From Antedon mediterranea (taxonomy: Eukaryota > Echinodermata > Crinoidea > Comatulida > Antedonidae), in contig NC_092677.1 in assembly GCF_964355755.1 (NCBI RefSeq), positions 15,224,101 to 15,288,100 on the forward strand: a stretch of 64,000 nucleotides of DNA. The letters run 5' to 3'. Both the position numbers and the translations under genes were made by a program. How positions within the stretch are numbered: position 1 is the stretch's first letter; every line of letters starts with the position of its first letter. Positions 11,226 to 22,375 of this stretch are shown one piece after another. Under the pieces are notes generated by a model. That model was not told the origin of the DNA, ran no database searches, and worked only from the letters and a program-made list of their open reading frames with translations.

Positions 11226-13560
11226 TTTTCTGTACCATAACTATGTACGCTTCACCATTTTGCCTCAACCATTTTATTGAAAAGCAAGTCCATTATTTCG
11301 TAATTATCAACATAATTTATTTCTGTATGTAAAACATTCCATCATTCCAATTTTTTCCAATTTACTTTATTATTGCTAAAGTTTTATATTATTAGTATGC
11401 ATTTATTACATAAAAATGACGTTTTTATGTTTTATACATTTGGTAACTAATACACCTTAAAAGGTAAGGCATTTTTGGCTGGAAGAGGACCAAAATATTT
11501 TGTTATTATTAAATATGACAATATTTATATTAAGGAGCAATATGTGCATGGCATATATTATATTTTTACCTTTTTTTTATAGGTAGGTGGTGTTGAAGAT
11601 CATAATAGGGAGGTTTCGCAACCTTACGAATACGATAACAAAAACGTCACACATTTGTGAAACTTTTGAGCTGATCCATACTTCATATTCGTAAAGCGTA
11701 TTCGTGTTGACGAATATCACCAGTCATATTCGTAACTACAAAACGAGTATAGTTTTTGAGCTATTTTGCATTTCAATCAGGAATGATTCATGATTATAAA
11801 ATAATTATACTTTTATTGAAAGTAATTTACTAAAATGCCAGGTCAATTTTGATAAATAGCAGTTTCTAAAGTCCTCACTCGCTTTGATGTTACGCTAGGC
11901 CTAGGCAGCCAAGCACCAAGCAACATGTACCCGCGCTTCGCTCAAATTTACAGCAGTCGTATTTTGGACGGGGCCCTCAATATTTCGTTGCCATGCGAAA
12001 CAGATTTTTACTGGCTTACGAAAAACGACTACGTGTGCGTGACGTATTTGTTTCGTTATCGTATTTGTAAGGTTGCGAAAACTCCCTAATGAAGATGAAA
12101 TTCCACTGTATGCAAATAATTTGTAGCAATAATTTGCATATGAGGATTATGTGCAATTTTATGCAAATCTTTTTCATTTATTGTCATGATGATCTGAGAA
12201 AGGAGGTCTTGGATAAAAATTGAGGACAAAATAAACCAGAAAGCAAAGACTCATATAAAAAAAAAAAACCGATTAAATATATAAACTATTTTACAAGCAG
12301 GCTTTCGCTTTATAAATATAGAAATCTATATTTTTGCAAATCTGAAATTATAAGGGAACGCGACTTCAGTATGTTTGAACTTTTTGTACTTTTGATAAAT
12401 TCGAATTTCAAACAAAATGTGATATGAATTTTATAACAGATTACCTCTAAAATTATTTTGAATGCATATAGCTCATTGAATACTGTACTGTATATTTGTT
12501 ATGTATTGTTATAAAGTTATTCATTTTTTGCCCTTAAATTCTATTCAGGCAAGTCCAACAGCAGTCGATTTTTGCAGGTCAGTTCAGACAAAAAACGTGT
12601 GTATGACGTGTACATAACTCTGCAGACGCCACAAATATGATTATGAATATGAATATACAATTCTTTTTTAAAGCAGAATAGTTTTTGTTTACACTTTTGA
12701 ATACGATACGAAATCGTTCACTCTACTACACAGAGAGGGTTATATTGCTTAATGGTCATTTCACGTGCGGGACAAACCAAAGAATGGATAACACTACATT
12801 GGGCATTGAGACATTGATAGCTAATAGCCATCTCTATATTGGGAGTAACAGTAGGGCTAATCTAGGTACGATACTGTATTCCACCGTAATAAATATTTTG
12901 GCACACATGCCGTTCCATATGTATAATACTTGAGCATCAAACAAAAAACGAAATGTTGTCTGGTGGACTAACGTAAAAAAAGACAGGCTAGCTTGATGAA
13001 AATCACCTATTCAAGAGAAGTGGAAGAATAGTCACATGCAGCCTAATCTTCCAGACAGCAAGTTAACAGATTTAAACATTTTTTAGACAGTGATTTTGGT
13101 AATATTTGTAAAGACACATATGGGGTATCATGCATACTTGAGTTGATTAATGACAAAAATAATAATAATAATATAACAAACAATAACTAGATACTTAGAG
13201 CAGAAGTAAGCAACATCAATACCAATGCTTCCAATTTATAGAAAAACTATAGTTTAAATGAAGTTTAATTTACTGGTGACCATACTTAATTATTTGTGTG
13301 TGTACACATTACGTCTCCTTTAAGGATCGTTACTGCCAAATTCTGTGTGTTGTTGTTTCTTTAATTAGAAAGGTAAATGCAAGAAATTACTTTTAGGTGG
13401 ACTAACATTCATCTATTGAAACATTGTAAATAAAATTGAATAAACTAAACTAAGTGTTTCTGTGATAGTTGTTTTAATTCAATCAAAATAGACAACTGAA
13501 AACAGTATCAATGTTTAGAGTTTATTACTGTATTTTCAGCATTTACTTGAATTTATAATA
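11226..13560. other. 3' flank / untranslated region of the receptor gene and tail-to-tail gap
   Basis: This is non-coding sequence between the receptor stop codon and the end of MRE11. AATAAA signals occur at about 12230 and 13430-13440 on the plus strand, so the receptor transcript may end near 13450. Minus-strand signals (TTTATT on the plus strand near 13571) may end the MRE11 transcript close by. A 481-bp inverted-repeat element sits at 11607-12087. Confidence 0.5.
11607..12087. mobile_element. 481-bp MITE with ~50-bp terminal inverted repeats
   Basis: The left end AGGGAGGTTTCGCAACCTTA, with ACGAATACGATAACAAA after it, is matched inverted at the right end (TTTCGTTATCGTATTTGTAA, then GGTTGCGAAAACTCCCT). 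It is flanked by AAT on both sides (11604-11606 and 12088-12090), a likely 3-bp target duplication. No coding capacity is visible. Confidence 0.8.
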
Positions 13561-13786
13561 TATACAGTAGATTTATTTATCAAAATCTAACTTTTTCTAT
13601 TTACTATGGCATTAAAATGTATAACACAAAAAAATCTTTCCAGGCCAAAACATGTCTGATAATTCTATTGTATTATATAATTAATAAATGTTGGACAAAA
13701 AGCAAGCAATATAATATTTAAATGGAGAAATATTGTCACTGGTGCTGAGACAACTTGGCAGAGAGTGCAAAACGCAGCAAATGCAT

Positions 13787-16700
13787 TCATCTCTTTCGTT
13801 TCTTTGAAGCGCTCTGCATTGAAAAGAAATCTTCTTCCTGAATAATGAATATACATAAAAACAGTAGTACTTAAACGAGCAGTGAAACTGGTTTTATGGA
13901 ATCTCTAAGACTCTAAAAATGAGGGGCTCATAAGCAAGTAAAAAAGTAATTCCAAACCATTGCCAGTGTTTGTCACTGTGCAAAGGTAACTTTAATTTAA
14001 ATGCAGTGTATAACCAAATGAGTTATTCATTGTAGGAAGTCTTCTATACTTTGTAAACTTGATTTTCAAATTAAAAAAAACTCCAAGTTTTTCAAGAAAA
14101 GTTTTCCAAAGTTTGCTAGTGTGTGCAGAGCTTCTGCAAACCATACATGCAAGTTTACAGATGCCAAGTTCAACTTCATGGACCCTGGATCAACATAAGG
14201 TTGTGTTTCAAAGGGGCAGTGCAGTGTACACTAGCATGCTAAAGTGCGATAGTGTAGACAAGGCTTTAGTATTTTAATGAATGAAAGGGTTTGTAAATAG
14301 ATAGAGCAACCTACATTACTTCCTTTGAAGAAATACACTTTTCTTACTTACCTCTGAATCACTTATAGCTCTAAAATTGAAAAAGAAAAACACCATCAAC
14401 TTTTTGGACACAAAAAGTAAGTATCACTATTGAATACAAATTAACTAGTATACTTTATAAATAAACTGATGAAGAGCTAGTGTTGCTCGAAAGCTCTGCT
14501 AATTTTTCTGGCTGTTTTACTTTATCGTTTTGATTTAGCTTTTCGCTTTTCTTTTTGTATCTCTATTGAGATCCAGCCACTGATACCCACAGCATTGTCA
14601 TTTTTTCAATAATTTGCCTTTGGATTTATAAATAAACACAAGAAATCTATTAAAATATCTTACCCAGTTTGTTTTGTAGATAATGCTGTATCAGAATCAG
14701 AATCCTAGAAAGATAAAAATATTTAAAAAAAATAATATTCAATATTAATATTATCATCAAATTACATTATAAATTGATTAGTAATTTAGTAGTCATACCT
14801 CAAACTGAATTCCTCCTTTAGGTGGTCTTGTTATCTGTGCAGTAAATGCTGTTAAAAGAAAAAGACAATGGAGGATGTACAGTACAATTGTTGCAACATC
14901 ATTTTACTGATAAGAAGTTTCTAGGAGGCAAACATTTGGGCCCAGTAGTAATAGATTATGGGAATGATTTGTGAATTGCAGGGTTAGATATATTTGTATA
15001 TTATGCTGTATTATGCAGACGCATCAAAGATGATCTCAATCATATTTTGAGGAGGTAGCCATCCATTTGACAGGGCTGTGATATACTGTACCATAACACA
15101 AACCCCCTACACTAGCCATATGTGTACAATTATAGTTCATATCTAAGAAGACATGTTGTAGGTCAAGAAGTTGGGTCAGGGAGTACCTGCAATTTTGAAT
15201 ATTATGGCTAATGTTTGCTAATGTATATGTTGTGATTTAATATCAATGTCTCTCTTTATAAACAGTTTGTATTGAACATACAGTCTACAATGGAGCCACC
15301 AGTTGATACCGCACTTTTCCTTCCTCTTGCAGACCCACGAGTTGATGTAGTAGTTTTGGCACCTCTCCCTCCACGTGACCCACGGCCACCTCTTGACCCC
15401 CGCCCTCCTCTTGAACCACGTCCTCTACCTCTTCTGGTAGTGTTTGCCTTTTCACTATCCGAGCCTGAATTGTCATCACTGAATCCTGTTAATTCTTCAC
15501 CTCTGTCTTCTCTATTTTTTTTTACTTTTTCCATGACCTGTTGATGTAAACAAAGGTACATTATTACACACACATTGTTGGGTTCAGAAGGTGTCTCTCT
15601 TTAATAGGGCTCTACTGTATCTCAAACCTGAAACATTTTGTAATTTTGAACAGTGTTAAAAAATAGATTATTCTCAAACAGGTAATAAAGAAATTGTGTA
15701 ACTGATAAAAAAACTTTACAAATTTCCACTTAAACCTGTTTAGAGCTTACCGTACTAACTTCTTCCATAACTTCTTCTTTGGACATTTTTTTTCTTTCAG
15801 TTTTCAAATTTTGTATCTAAGAAAAAGCAATCCTAGTTTATCGTATATCATCAAAAGACGTGTTATAAATATGCATAAATATTGAATTAGTGATGTTCAA
15901 CCAGGGAGTTGTTATTTAAATAACAACTCCCTGGTTCCACCATTGTACGATGCCAAGGGTGTTAAGAAGTTGCAATCCGATCGCATTTCAACCATACCAT
16001 GTCAACATATATAGCAGAAGGTTCCATGTTTAAATTTTTTCTTAATACTGTACAATTTTTCTTGTTTCACAGATTTCCTTACCTTCACCCTTATTATAAA
16101 TAAATTTATATATATAGAACTATATATTGTCCACAAGGCGAGTTTCTATTGAAATAATCCTAACCAGTTTTACCTCATCATCTATAGATTCTTCTGTTGG
16201 TTGTCGTTTATGTATATACCCCTGCGTCTTTTGTAGCTGATAATGTACAAGTTCTATAATTGCTTCCTTCTCCTCTTTGTCTACAAATTCTTCCACTGCT
16301 TTTCCTAATCCCTTTTCAGACAGTATATGAAGCTGGTTTTTCTATTTAAACAGTTTTGAAAGTAAAATTAGAACAAATACAGTTTCATATACAAACTTAC
16401 ATTATGCACTTTAATTCCTAGTATAAATTAGAAACCTTCCCGAAAATATTCTATTGCAGTTACTGCAGTACCTACATTTTGATTACTCTTTTGGGTAATC
16501 ATGATCTATTGATAATATGATGATGTCAATTTTATAGCGCCGATCAATGGTGCTGTGGCCCCACTTTTTAACTTTCCCCCAGATCATGTTGGTCAATTCA
16601 AGTACTCTCTTCTGCAGTAAATCATTTTGACATCTAATCTAAAAGTTACCTCTGTTGCATCCTCAAAGTATTGTTTGACAAGATCTTCAACTCTGGTCGA

Positions 16701-19700
16701 GTCTAATGCCTCTGGTTTTAGAAACTTATCCAACTCTTCTTTACACACTTTACCTATAAAATATGAATGGTAAACATTTATTTTCAAGGGCTTTAAATGA
16801 CCCATAATCCATATGAATACCATTTGAACACCTTTTTAGAAGAAATGAAATTGGATATGTTGAATTACAATGTTTTTTCTCACCTTTAGTGGCATTTACT
16901 TCTTTTTTCCTATGAAAGGCAAGCATGTCTTTGGGGTTTGCAACTCTTTCCACAAACCTTTGTCCAAATCGAGGATTGTTTATGACGTCAAATCCACCAC
17001 TATAGTCAATCTAAATAGAACAATAAATGATAATTTTTTCCCTCAGATTATCCACTTTATTATTTCCTATCACAAGACTATCTACAGATGTTTAGATCCC
17101 TGTGTAAATTGAACAAAATTCATATTTGTACTGTATAATGACGTTGATAATGAGTTACATACTGTACCTTGAGTCGTATCAATGGTTTCTTTGGTTGTTT
17201 GGGGTTTCCTGTGTGTTCTTCAGCAGCTCTGTCTAAAAGGTTTTCAACCTAAAATAATTGAGAATATCCATATTATTTTTATATCATTCCGACAATCTCC
17301 AGAACACTAGCCTGGTATTCATATCTCTAGACCACTAAGCTGGTACTGATGGCTAGGGTTAGATTCAAGCTCAAAGAAGGAGGTGAAGCTGCACCAATGT
17401 GATAAATTATAAGCATCATATTATGAAAACAGACCTTTTCTTCGCAGTAGATTCTCAATGTCTCAACATTATCAACTGGATCTAGGCTCGTCTCACTCAG
17501 TACAATTTCTTCAAGGTAAAACTGACGGACAGTCTCCAGTCTGATCTTGGTACACTTCATGGCTTTGTCGCGTATTTGTAGTAAGCACACATGCCTACCA
17601 AAATGAAAAACAAAATTACCCCTAAATTTTGGAACAGAGATTTTCTTACGACATCAATACTCTCAATATTAGGCATTTCTCATTAGTCTATTTAGACTAG
17701 ATTATGTCGCATATATAGATGATCTTAGTCTCTTCAAGTACTATAAGGTTATAAGTTCAAGTATCTTTTTATATTAAAGAATATATGATGCAAATAAAGT
17801 ATTAAAATTATAAAATTCTGTTAGGGCTAGTCTGTTATAGAAGGCAGGAAATAGAATATTATTTAATAATTACAAAAAGTAAAAATCTTTATTTTCTAAC
17901 ATTCATTCTCAGACAGCTGTCATTCTATGAATCTGTCTGTAAATTTATCTAAAACTCACTTCTGTTTGGATTCTCCTTCACTCAGTGACGTTGCTATTGA
18001 GCTTCCAGGTTGACTAACAAAAAACTTGCGTTCTGGATTCCAACTTGGATCAATCTTGCACTCATGCTCGTGACCCCAGATGATGAGGTCAAGAAAGTTG
18101 TCTAGGAATTGCTCAGGAATGTAGTTAGTTTCACCATGTTTCGACCTGCGTAGATTTTGAGTGAAAATTCAAGTCATCCTAACCTTCTGATTGTTTACGA
18201 TATTTACATTTATTATTTAGGCTTACTACTAGAAATTTCTAATAAAACAAAAATAGCACTAATAGTTGATAGATAACCTATTTTGATGAAAAACAAGAAC
18301 ATTGAACCAGGAGTCTTTGTCTTCTTTTGGCCGCAGCATGGACAAGTTTCCATCACGGAATATCCGATGTAACCTTTCATCACGTATACTACCTGTAGAC
18401 GAATGAAATGTGCTTTAGTTAATCCTCTTTTATAGGGACATGGGAGCACTGTTAAACTGGCAAGATTGTTAGCAATTGTTTTAAGCTCTGTCTACACTAG
18501 CAAACTTTATGTGAACAAAAAAGTGTGATGTGCCCAAACAGGGTAGCGATATGACCAAATATGGTAGTGATATGACCAAATATGATAGTGATATGACATC
18601 ATCATGTCCAAATATGGGCACACAGAGCTTTATTTTACCTAAACCGTATAAAGCAAGCTTTGTTCTTCCTTTCTGTAGTAGAATTGGCGAAATCTCCACT
18701 GATTCCAACGATGTTGCTTTCCCAAAGTAGTTCACCAGGCCAGCAACACTAAGTATGTCCAGAGCACACATGTTACCTAACTGCTCTTACAAACAAAAAT
18801 AATAATTACTGTACAACCAATTGACTGTAGCATTCTTTTCTTTCATCAGCAATGAGGCTTTTGAATATTTTGTCTTCTTATTTTTCTACAGGTTTCCTAT
18901 CTTGATCCTTAGCAAAACCTTTGTTAGAAAATACTTCATACTGCAACGAAATACTCTGAAGGGAGTTTATGAAAACATTTATTGAATAAATTATTGGTCC
19001 AAGGATACTTACTCCAGATGGGTCATCATGATTACCATGTATAGAAAACAATGGTATAGAAACATTTAAATTTGGGTCTTCATAATTCACATGTGCAAAT
19101 CTAAAATACAAATATACGAAAATTGTATTGACTTTTGAAACTCTATTTGAAGGCACATCAGAAGGATAGGGGATAACATTGTAAAAGAGCTTTAGTTTTA
19201 GTTAGTGTATAAATATATTCAGCCATCAACATTGTACGAGTACCAACAAATTTAGGAAAATAGATGCTTTGACTGATTTACCATGAGGTTAGGAGTTGAC
19301 TATCAATCTCTCCACCATAGTATCAATGGATGTCAGAAAGTATGAGAGAAATGTTAGTCTCTGTACATGGCTTGGACAATGATTTAGATTAATACATTTT
19401 TTTTACATTAGAAAACTACTTATGATAGGACGCACTTTGATGATGCAAAGTTCACACACTGATCACTGAGAAACTCAATCTGGATTGGTTTGTCTCCCAT
19501 ACAGTATCGTCTAATGAGTGCCATAACGCCGTGCATTGCTTTCCGGGATGGTTTATTTTCATGGAATAAATCCCCTCCAAGTAATACCATATCAACCTTT
19601 GGAAAAATACTCTTTTAGTAGAAATGATTTAATAGTATTCTTTTTGTACAGTAAGGTTCTGGCCTTGTGATGTTTAACACCAGGCATTGTTTATATATAA

Positions 19701-20603
19701 CCTACACACTAATTCCTACAGTTGCCTGAAGAAATTTAGGTAAGGATCTACACAATTGGTCACTTACTGTTACAGGTATCTATACAGCAGAACCTAAATT
19801 ATTAGGATATATTTCAGGACCCAGCAAAGTATACCCTTAATAGGGATTGCTTGTACTGTACTGTTAAAACATGTTTGTTAGTATCACAGGAAAGTGTCTT
19901 TCGAATAGCATTTCCTAAAGGAGGGTTCTAATATACCTCATTCTTTTTTGCATGTTGTAATATTTCTTCAAATGTTACCAACGAGTCATTGCAACGTTCA
20001 GGATCTTTATCTTTATACCCAATGTGACAATCTGTGGCTATGGAAAAGAAAACAGACATTTTTAATTGATTTATTTTTTTCAACTCGTTGATGATTTTTT
20101 TCTCATCTATTCTCTTGTTTATAAATAGAACCCAGGCATAGTGTCTGATCATTTCGACCGCCGGTTATAGAACACCAAAAATCATGAAACGCCAAAAAAT
20201 ACAAAATATGTATTGTTAATTTCGGCCGTCTGAATCGTCAATATTGTTAATAACGTAGGCCTATGGCACGCCTTAATTGTCAAAAAGGATGTATACGTGT
20301 GCCTATCATGATTTTGGGTGTTCCATAACCGGCGGCCGAAATGACTGGCGGCCGATATGCATTGTGACCGGCATAACAGCTCAATCTTGTTGGGTTTAAC
20401 TGAACAAAATTTCTTACCTACAAGCAACTTGAAAGTGTTTTCGCTATCATCATCACTGAAAAAGGAAATAGAAAATTAGCATTGGTTTTGGTTTCTTATG
20501 GGGGGTTCGGTTGGTAAAATATTCTTTGGTTGGTACAAGTGGGTTGAATGAAAAAAACATAAACATAAACATACCCATTTGCCGAGTCTTGATTGTTCGA
20601 CAT
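13787..20603 (-). CDS. MRE11: MRE11 double-strand-break repair nuclease, complete
   Basis: Nineteen exons on the minus strand: 20575-20603, 20418-20455, 19937-20037, 19436-19596, 19013-19100, 18639-18780, 18278-18392, 17960-18145, 17435-17594, 17168-17248, 16884-17010, 16650-16753, 16174-16341, 15751-15816, 15282-15537, 14799-14848, 14664-14704, 14352-14370 and 13787-13837. They sum to 1983 nt, 660 residues plus TGA (human protein about 708). MRE11 is the Mn-dependent nuclease of the MRE11-RAD50-NBS1 complex, which processes broken DNA ends in the nucleus. Phosphoesterase motifs are intact: ATDCHIGY (D25, H27), [13 protein letters not shown] (D65), [11 protein letters not shown] (N133, H134), HQN (222-224) and WGHEHEC (H250, H252). 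The capping-domain sequence [10 protein letters not shown] follows. Near the C-terminus are an arginine-glycine-rich GAR stretch, GSIVDSF (MSIIDAF in human) and a basic end KKRKR. All introns are GT-AG; the donor after 19436 (GTGCGT) is weak. Confidence 0.96.
14226..14660. other. MRE11 intron sequence with unclassified repeat-like segment
   Basis: Apart from the 19-nt exon at 14352-14370, this stretch holds a possible end of the GTCTACACTATC element family (14226-14268). A segment at about 14465-14600 has a short inverted GAGC/GCTC pair. I see no gene here. Confidence 0.35.
15361..15435 (-). repeat. 18-nt tandem repeat in the MRE11 GAR exon
   Basis: Inside MRE11 exon 15, the six-residue unit SRGGRG is repeated three times, preceded by RGRGRG. 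At DNA level this is an 18-bp tandem repeat in frame, so copy number can change without shifting the frame. In vertebrate MRE11 the equivalent arginine-glycine stretch is methylated and helps DNA binding; that role here is an inference. Confidence 0.8.
15901..15934. repeat. perfect 34-bp palindrome
   Basis: CCAGGGAGTTGTTATTT is followed directly by its exact inverse complement, with no spacer. It lies in the MRE11 intron between exons 13 and 14. The sequence resembles the palindrome halves that flank the inserted element at 35219-35374. Confidence 0.85.
18483..18632. mobile_element. MITE family 1, right end deleted, next to an MRE11 splice donor
   Basis: It begins AAGCTCTGTCTACACTAGCA, has the family body (GTGTGATGTGCCCAAA) and three to four copies of a 21-bp unit CCAAATATGGTAGTGATATGA. 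It ends CACAGAGCTTTA after loss of most of the right inverted repeat. On the MRE11 strand the element begins about six bases inside the intron after exon 6, whose donor is at 18637-18638. Confidence 0.75.
19784..19930. mobile_element. MITE family 3, decayed copy
   Basis: TACAGCAGAACCTAAATTAT, then CAGGACCCAGCAAAGT, CCCTTAATAGGGA and CCTAAAGGAGGGTTCT. The order and ends match the clearer copy at 7628-7732. It lies in the MRE11 intron between exons 3 and 4. Confidence 0.5.
20149..20344. mobile_element. 196-bp MITE with 38-bp terminal inverted repeats
   Basis: The ends TCATTTCGACCGCCGGTTAT and, inverted, ATAACCGGCGGCCGAAATGA continue inward through AGAACACCAAAAATCATGA and its near-exact inverse. 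It lies in the MRE11 intron between exons 2 and 3. No other copy is seen in the window. Confidence 0.8.
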
Positions 20604-22265
20604 TTCAAATCATTTAATACTAAACAATCAATGATGAATGATGTTTAGTTCATAAACAATCAATTTTTATTCTTCTGACCAGCTGTTCACTTCATTCAGA
20701 TGCGTTTCTAAAGTAAATAAAGATTGCACAAGACGCATGCCTATTAGCCTAGTAGGTATCGTAAATATCTATATAATAGATTACATAATAACTTTAAAGC
20801 CTTCCCACTAGTAGTAGGAGCTGTGAGCTCCTGTCATTCAGCAGTTGAGTTAGTTGGAATAATTAATAAATTTTTTTATTTTAAATTTGCGTCGAGATAC
20901 AATGTTATTTTCAATATATAGCATAGCCTAGCCTCCGGATCCTGCAAATGCTGAGCTCCGGAAACAAGTAAGTAAGTCTAGGCCTACCCTAGTAGTAGTA
21001 ATTAAGCCTAGGCCTAGCCTAGGCCCTAGTTAGGCCTAGCCTAGACTAGCTAGCTAGTTTTTCTGGCCGTTTTTCTTTGTTCTAGGCTATGATCGACAAC
21101 ATGACAATATTTGATTTACACCACTAATACAGTAATGAATGCTAAGGTTTGTATTGTCTTGCTTTTCGATGTTTAGTAATACATTGGCTTATTTAGAGGA
21201 ACTTATAAAATGTAAACACGCCGATCATGACATGTGTTTTGTGTGGTGTGTATGTGAATTTCCGCGAAAAACCGCCCTCATCGTTTGATAAATTCCGAAC
21301 TTTTTGATAAAAAAAAGAGCAATCCAAAATAAGTATTTTTGATCTTTGGCCTATCTGTTTTTTCTATCAACTTTTAAGATTTAACATTCCACATTAATAT
21401 TCATAAACATCTCCTTTTAGGGCAGAATATAAATGCTAGGTGAACAGTATACTGAGAATATGCATATTATTATTAAAATGTTATGATTATTTTTTTAGAC
21501 ATCAAAAAGGGAATTTTTACTTACCCTATTGAGTCTAATTCGGTTTCTTCTAACCGCTCTCATCCCAATTTCAATTTGTATGGAAGGAAGATTAGAATAC
21601 TTTTTTGATATGTATAAATGTGTATGCCTACAAGCTATATTACTCGGTATTATTTTGAGCCTGTAAATGACATTATTCCTTGTTAAGTATCTGTGTCTTA
21701 CAAGTATGCTAAACATGATTACTTTACAAAGCAAGGACTTATTACTACTAAGTAGCCATTTAGTAACAACAATTTAATATCTTTGTCAATCGATACAGAT
21801 TATGTAAACAATAACTACAACTCGTCGTTAAACATTGCCAACGGCGACCGGACCCGTAGAAGGACGAATGTTATGAAAGATCCAGTTCCAGTGACGTCAC
21901 AGAAATGAAATCTATACTCTTTTCAGTTAATGGATTAAGCTACTGTTTCTTATTTGAATACGTTTTCGAATCATTCGAATTCATTATACTTCTTTTTTTA
22001 ATACAGAATCTAAGGCTTGATTTTGTTCGTAGCACTGTACAGGAGGCAAACACTGCAACCCCGTACATCTAGACCTACTCATTATCTTTAACTGAAACAG
22101 AAGTATGGCGCATACTTATGATTTAATACGGTATTTGTGGGGTAATTGAGACAAAAAGATGTTTGATATATAACTTTAATTTTAAGGTATGTAGGCTTAC
22201 ATTTTCGATTTGATCCATTTTGCCATGACTTTTTCAGGAGTGTTCTGTTAAGAAAACTTCATATG

Positions 22266-22375
22266 CACTGTCTACACTGTCAAACTAGTTTGACAAAAAA
22301 AAAGCTTGATGTGTCCAAATATGGTAGTGATATGATGTCATCGTTTCCATATATGGATGGGTACATCACATGAGT
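22266..22375. mobile_element. MITE family 1, partial copy
   Basis: CACTGTCTACACTGTCAAAC, TTTGACAAAAAAAAAGC, TTGATGTGTCCAAATATGGT and AGTGATATGATGTCATCG match the family body. The right terminal repeat is degraded. Confidence 0.6.

Noticed and set aside
14469-14503. Hammerhead-ribozyme-like core (CTGATGA, GAGC/GCTC stem, CGAAA)
   Set aside because: An extra A separates the core from stem II, and I find no complementary strands for stems I and III or a cleavage site.
15272-15544. Proline-rich plus-strand reading frame
   Set aside because: It is the antisense shadow of the MRE11 arginine-glycine exon.
21888-21898. Palindromic CRE site (TGACGTCA) as a promoter marker
   Set aside because: A single 8-bp match 1.3 kb upstream of MRE11 is not enough to call a promoter.
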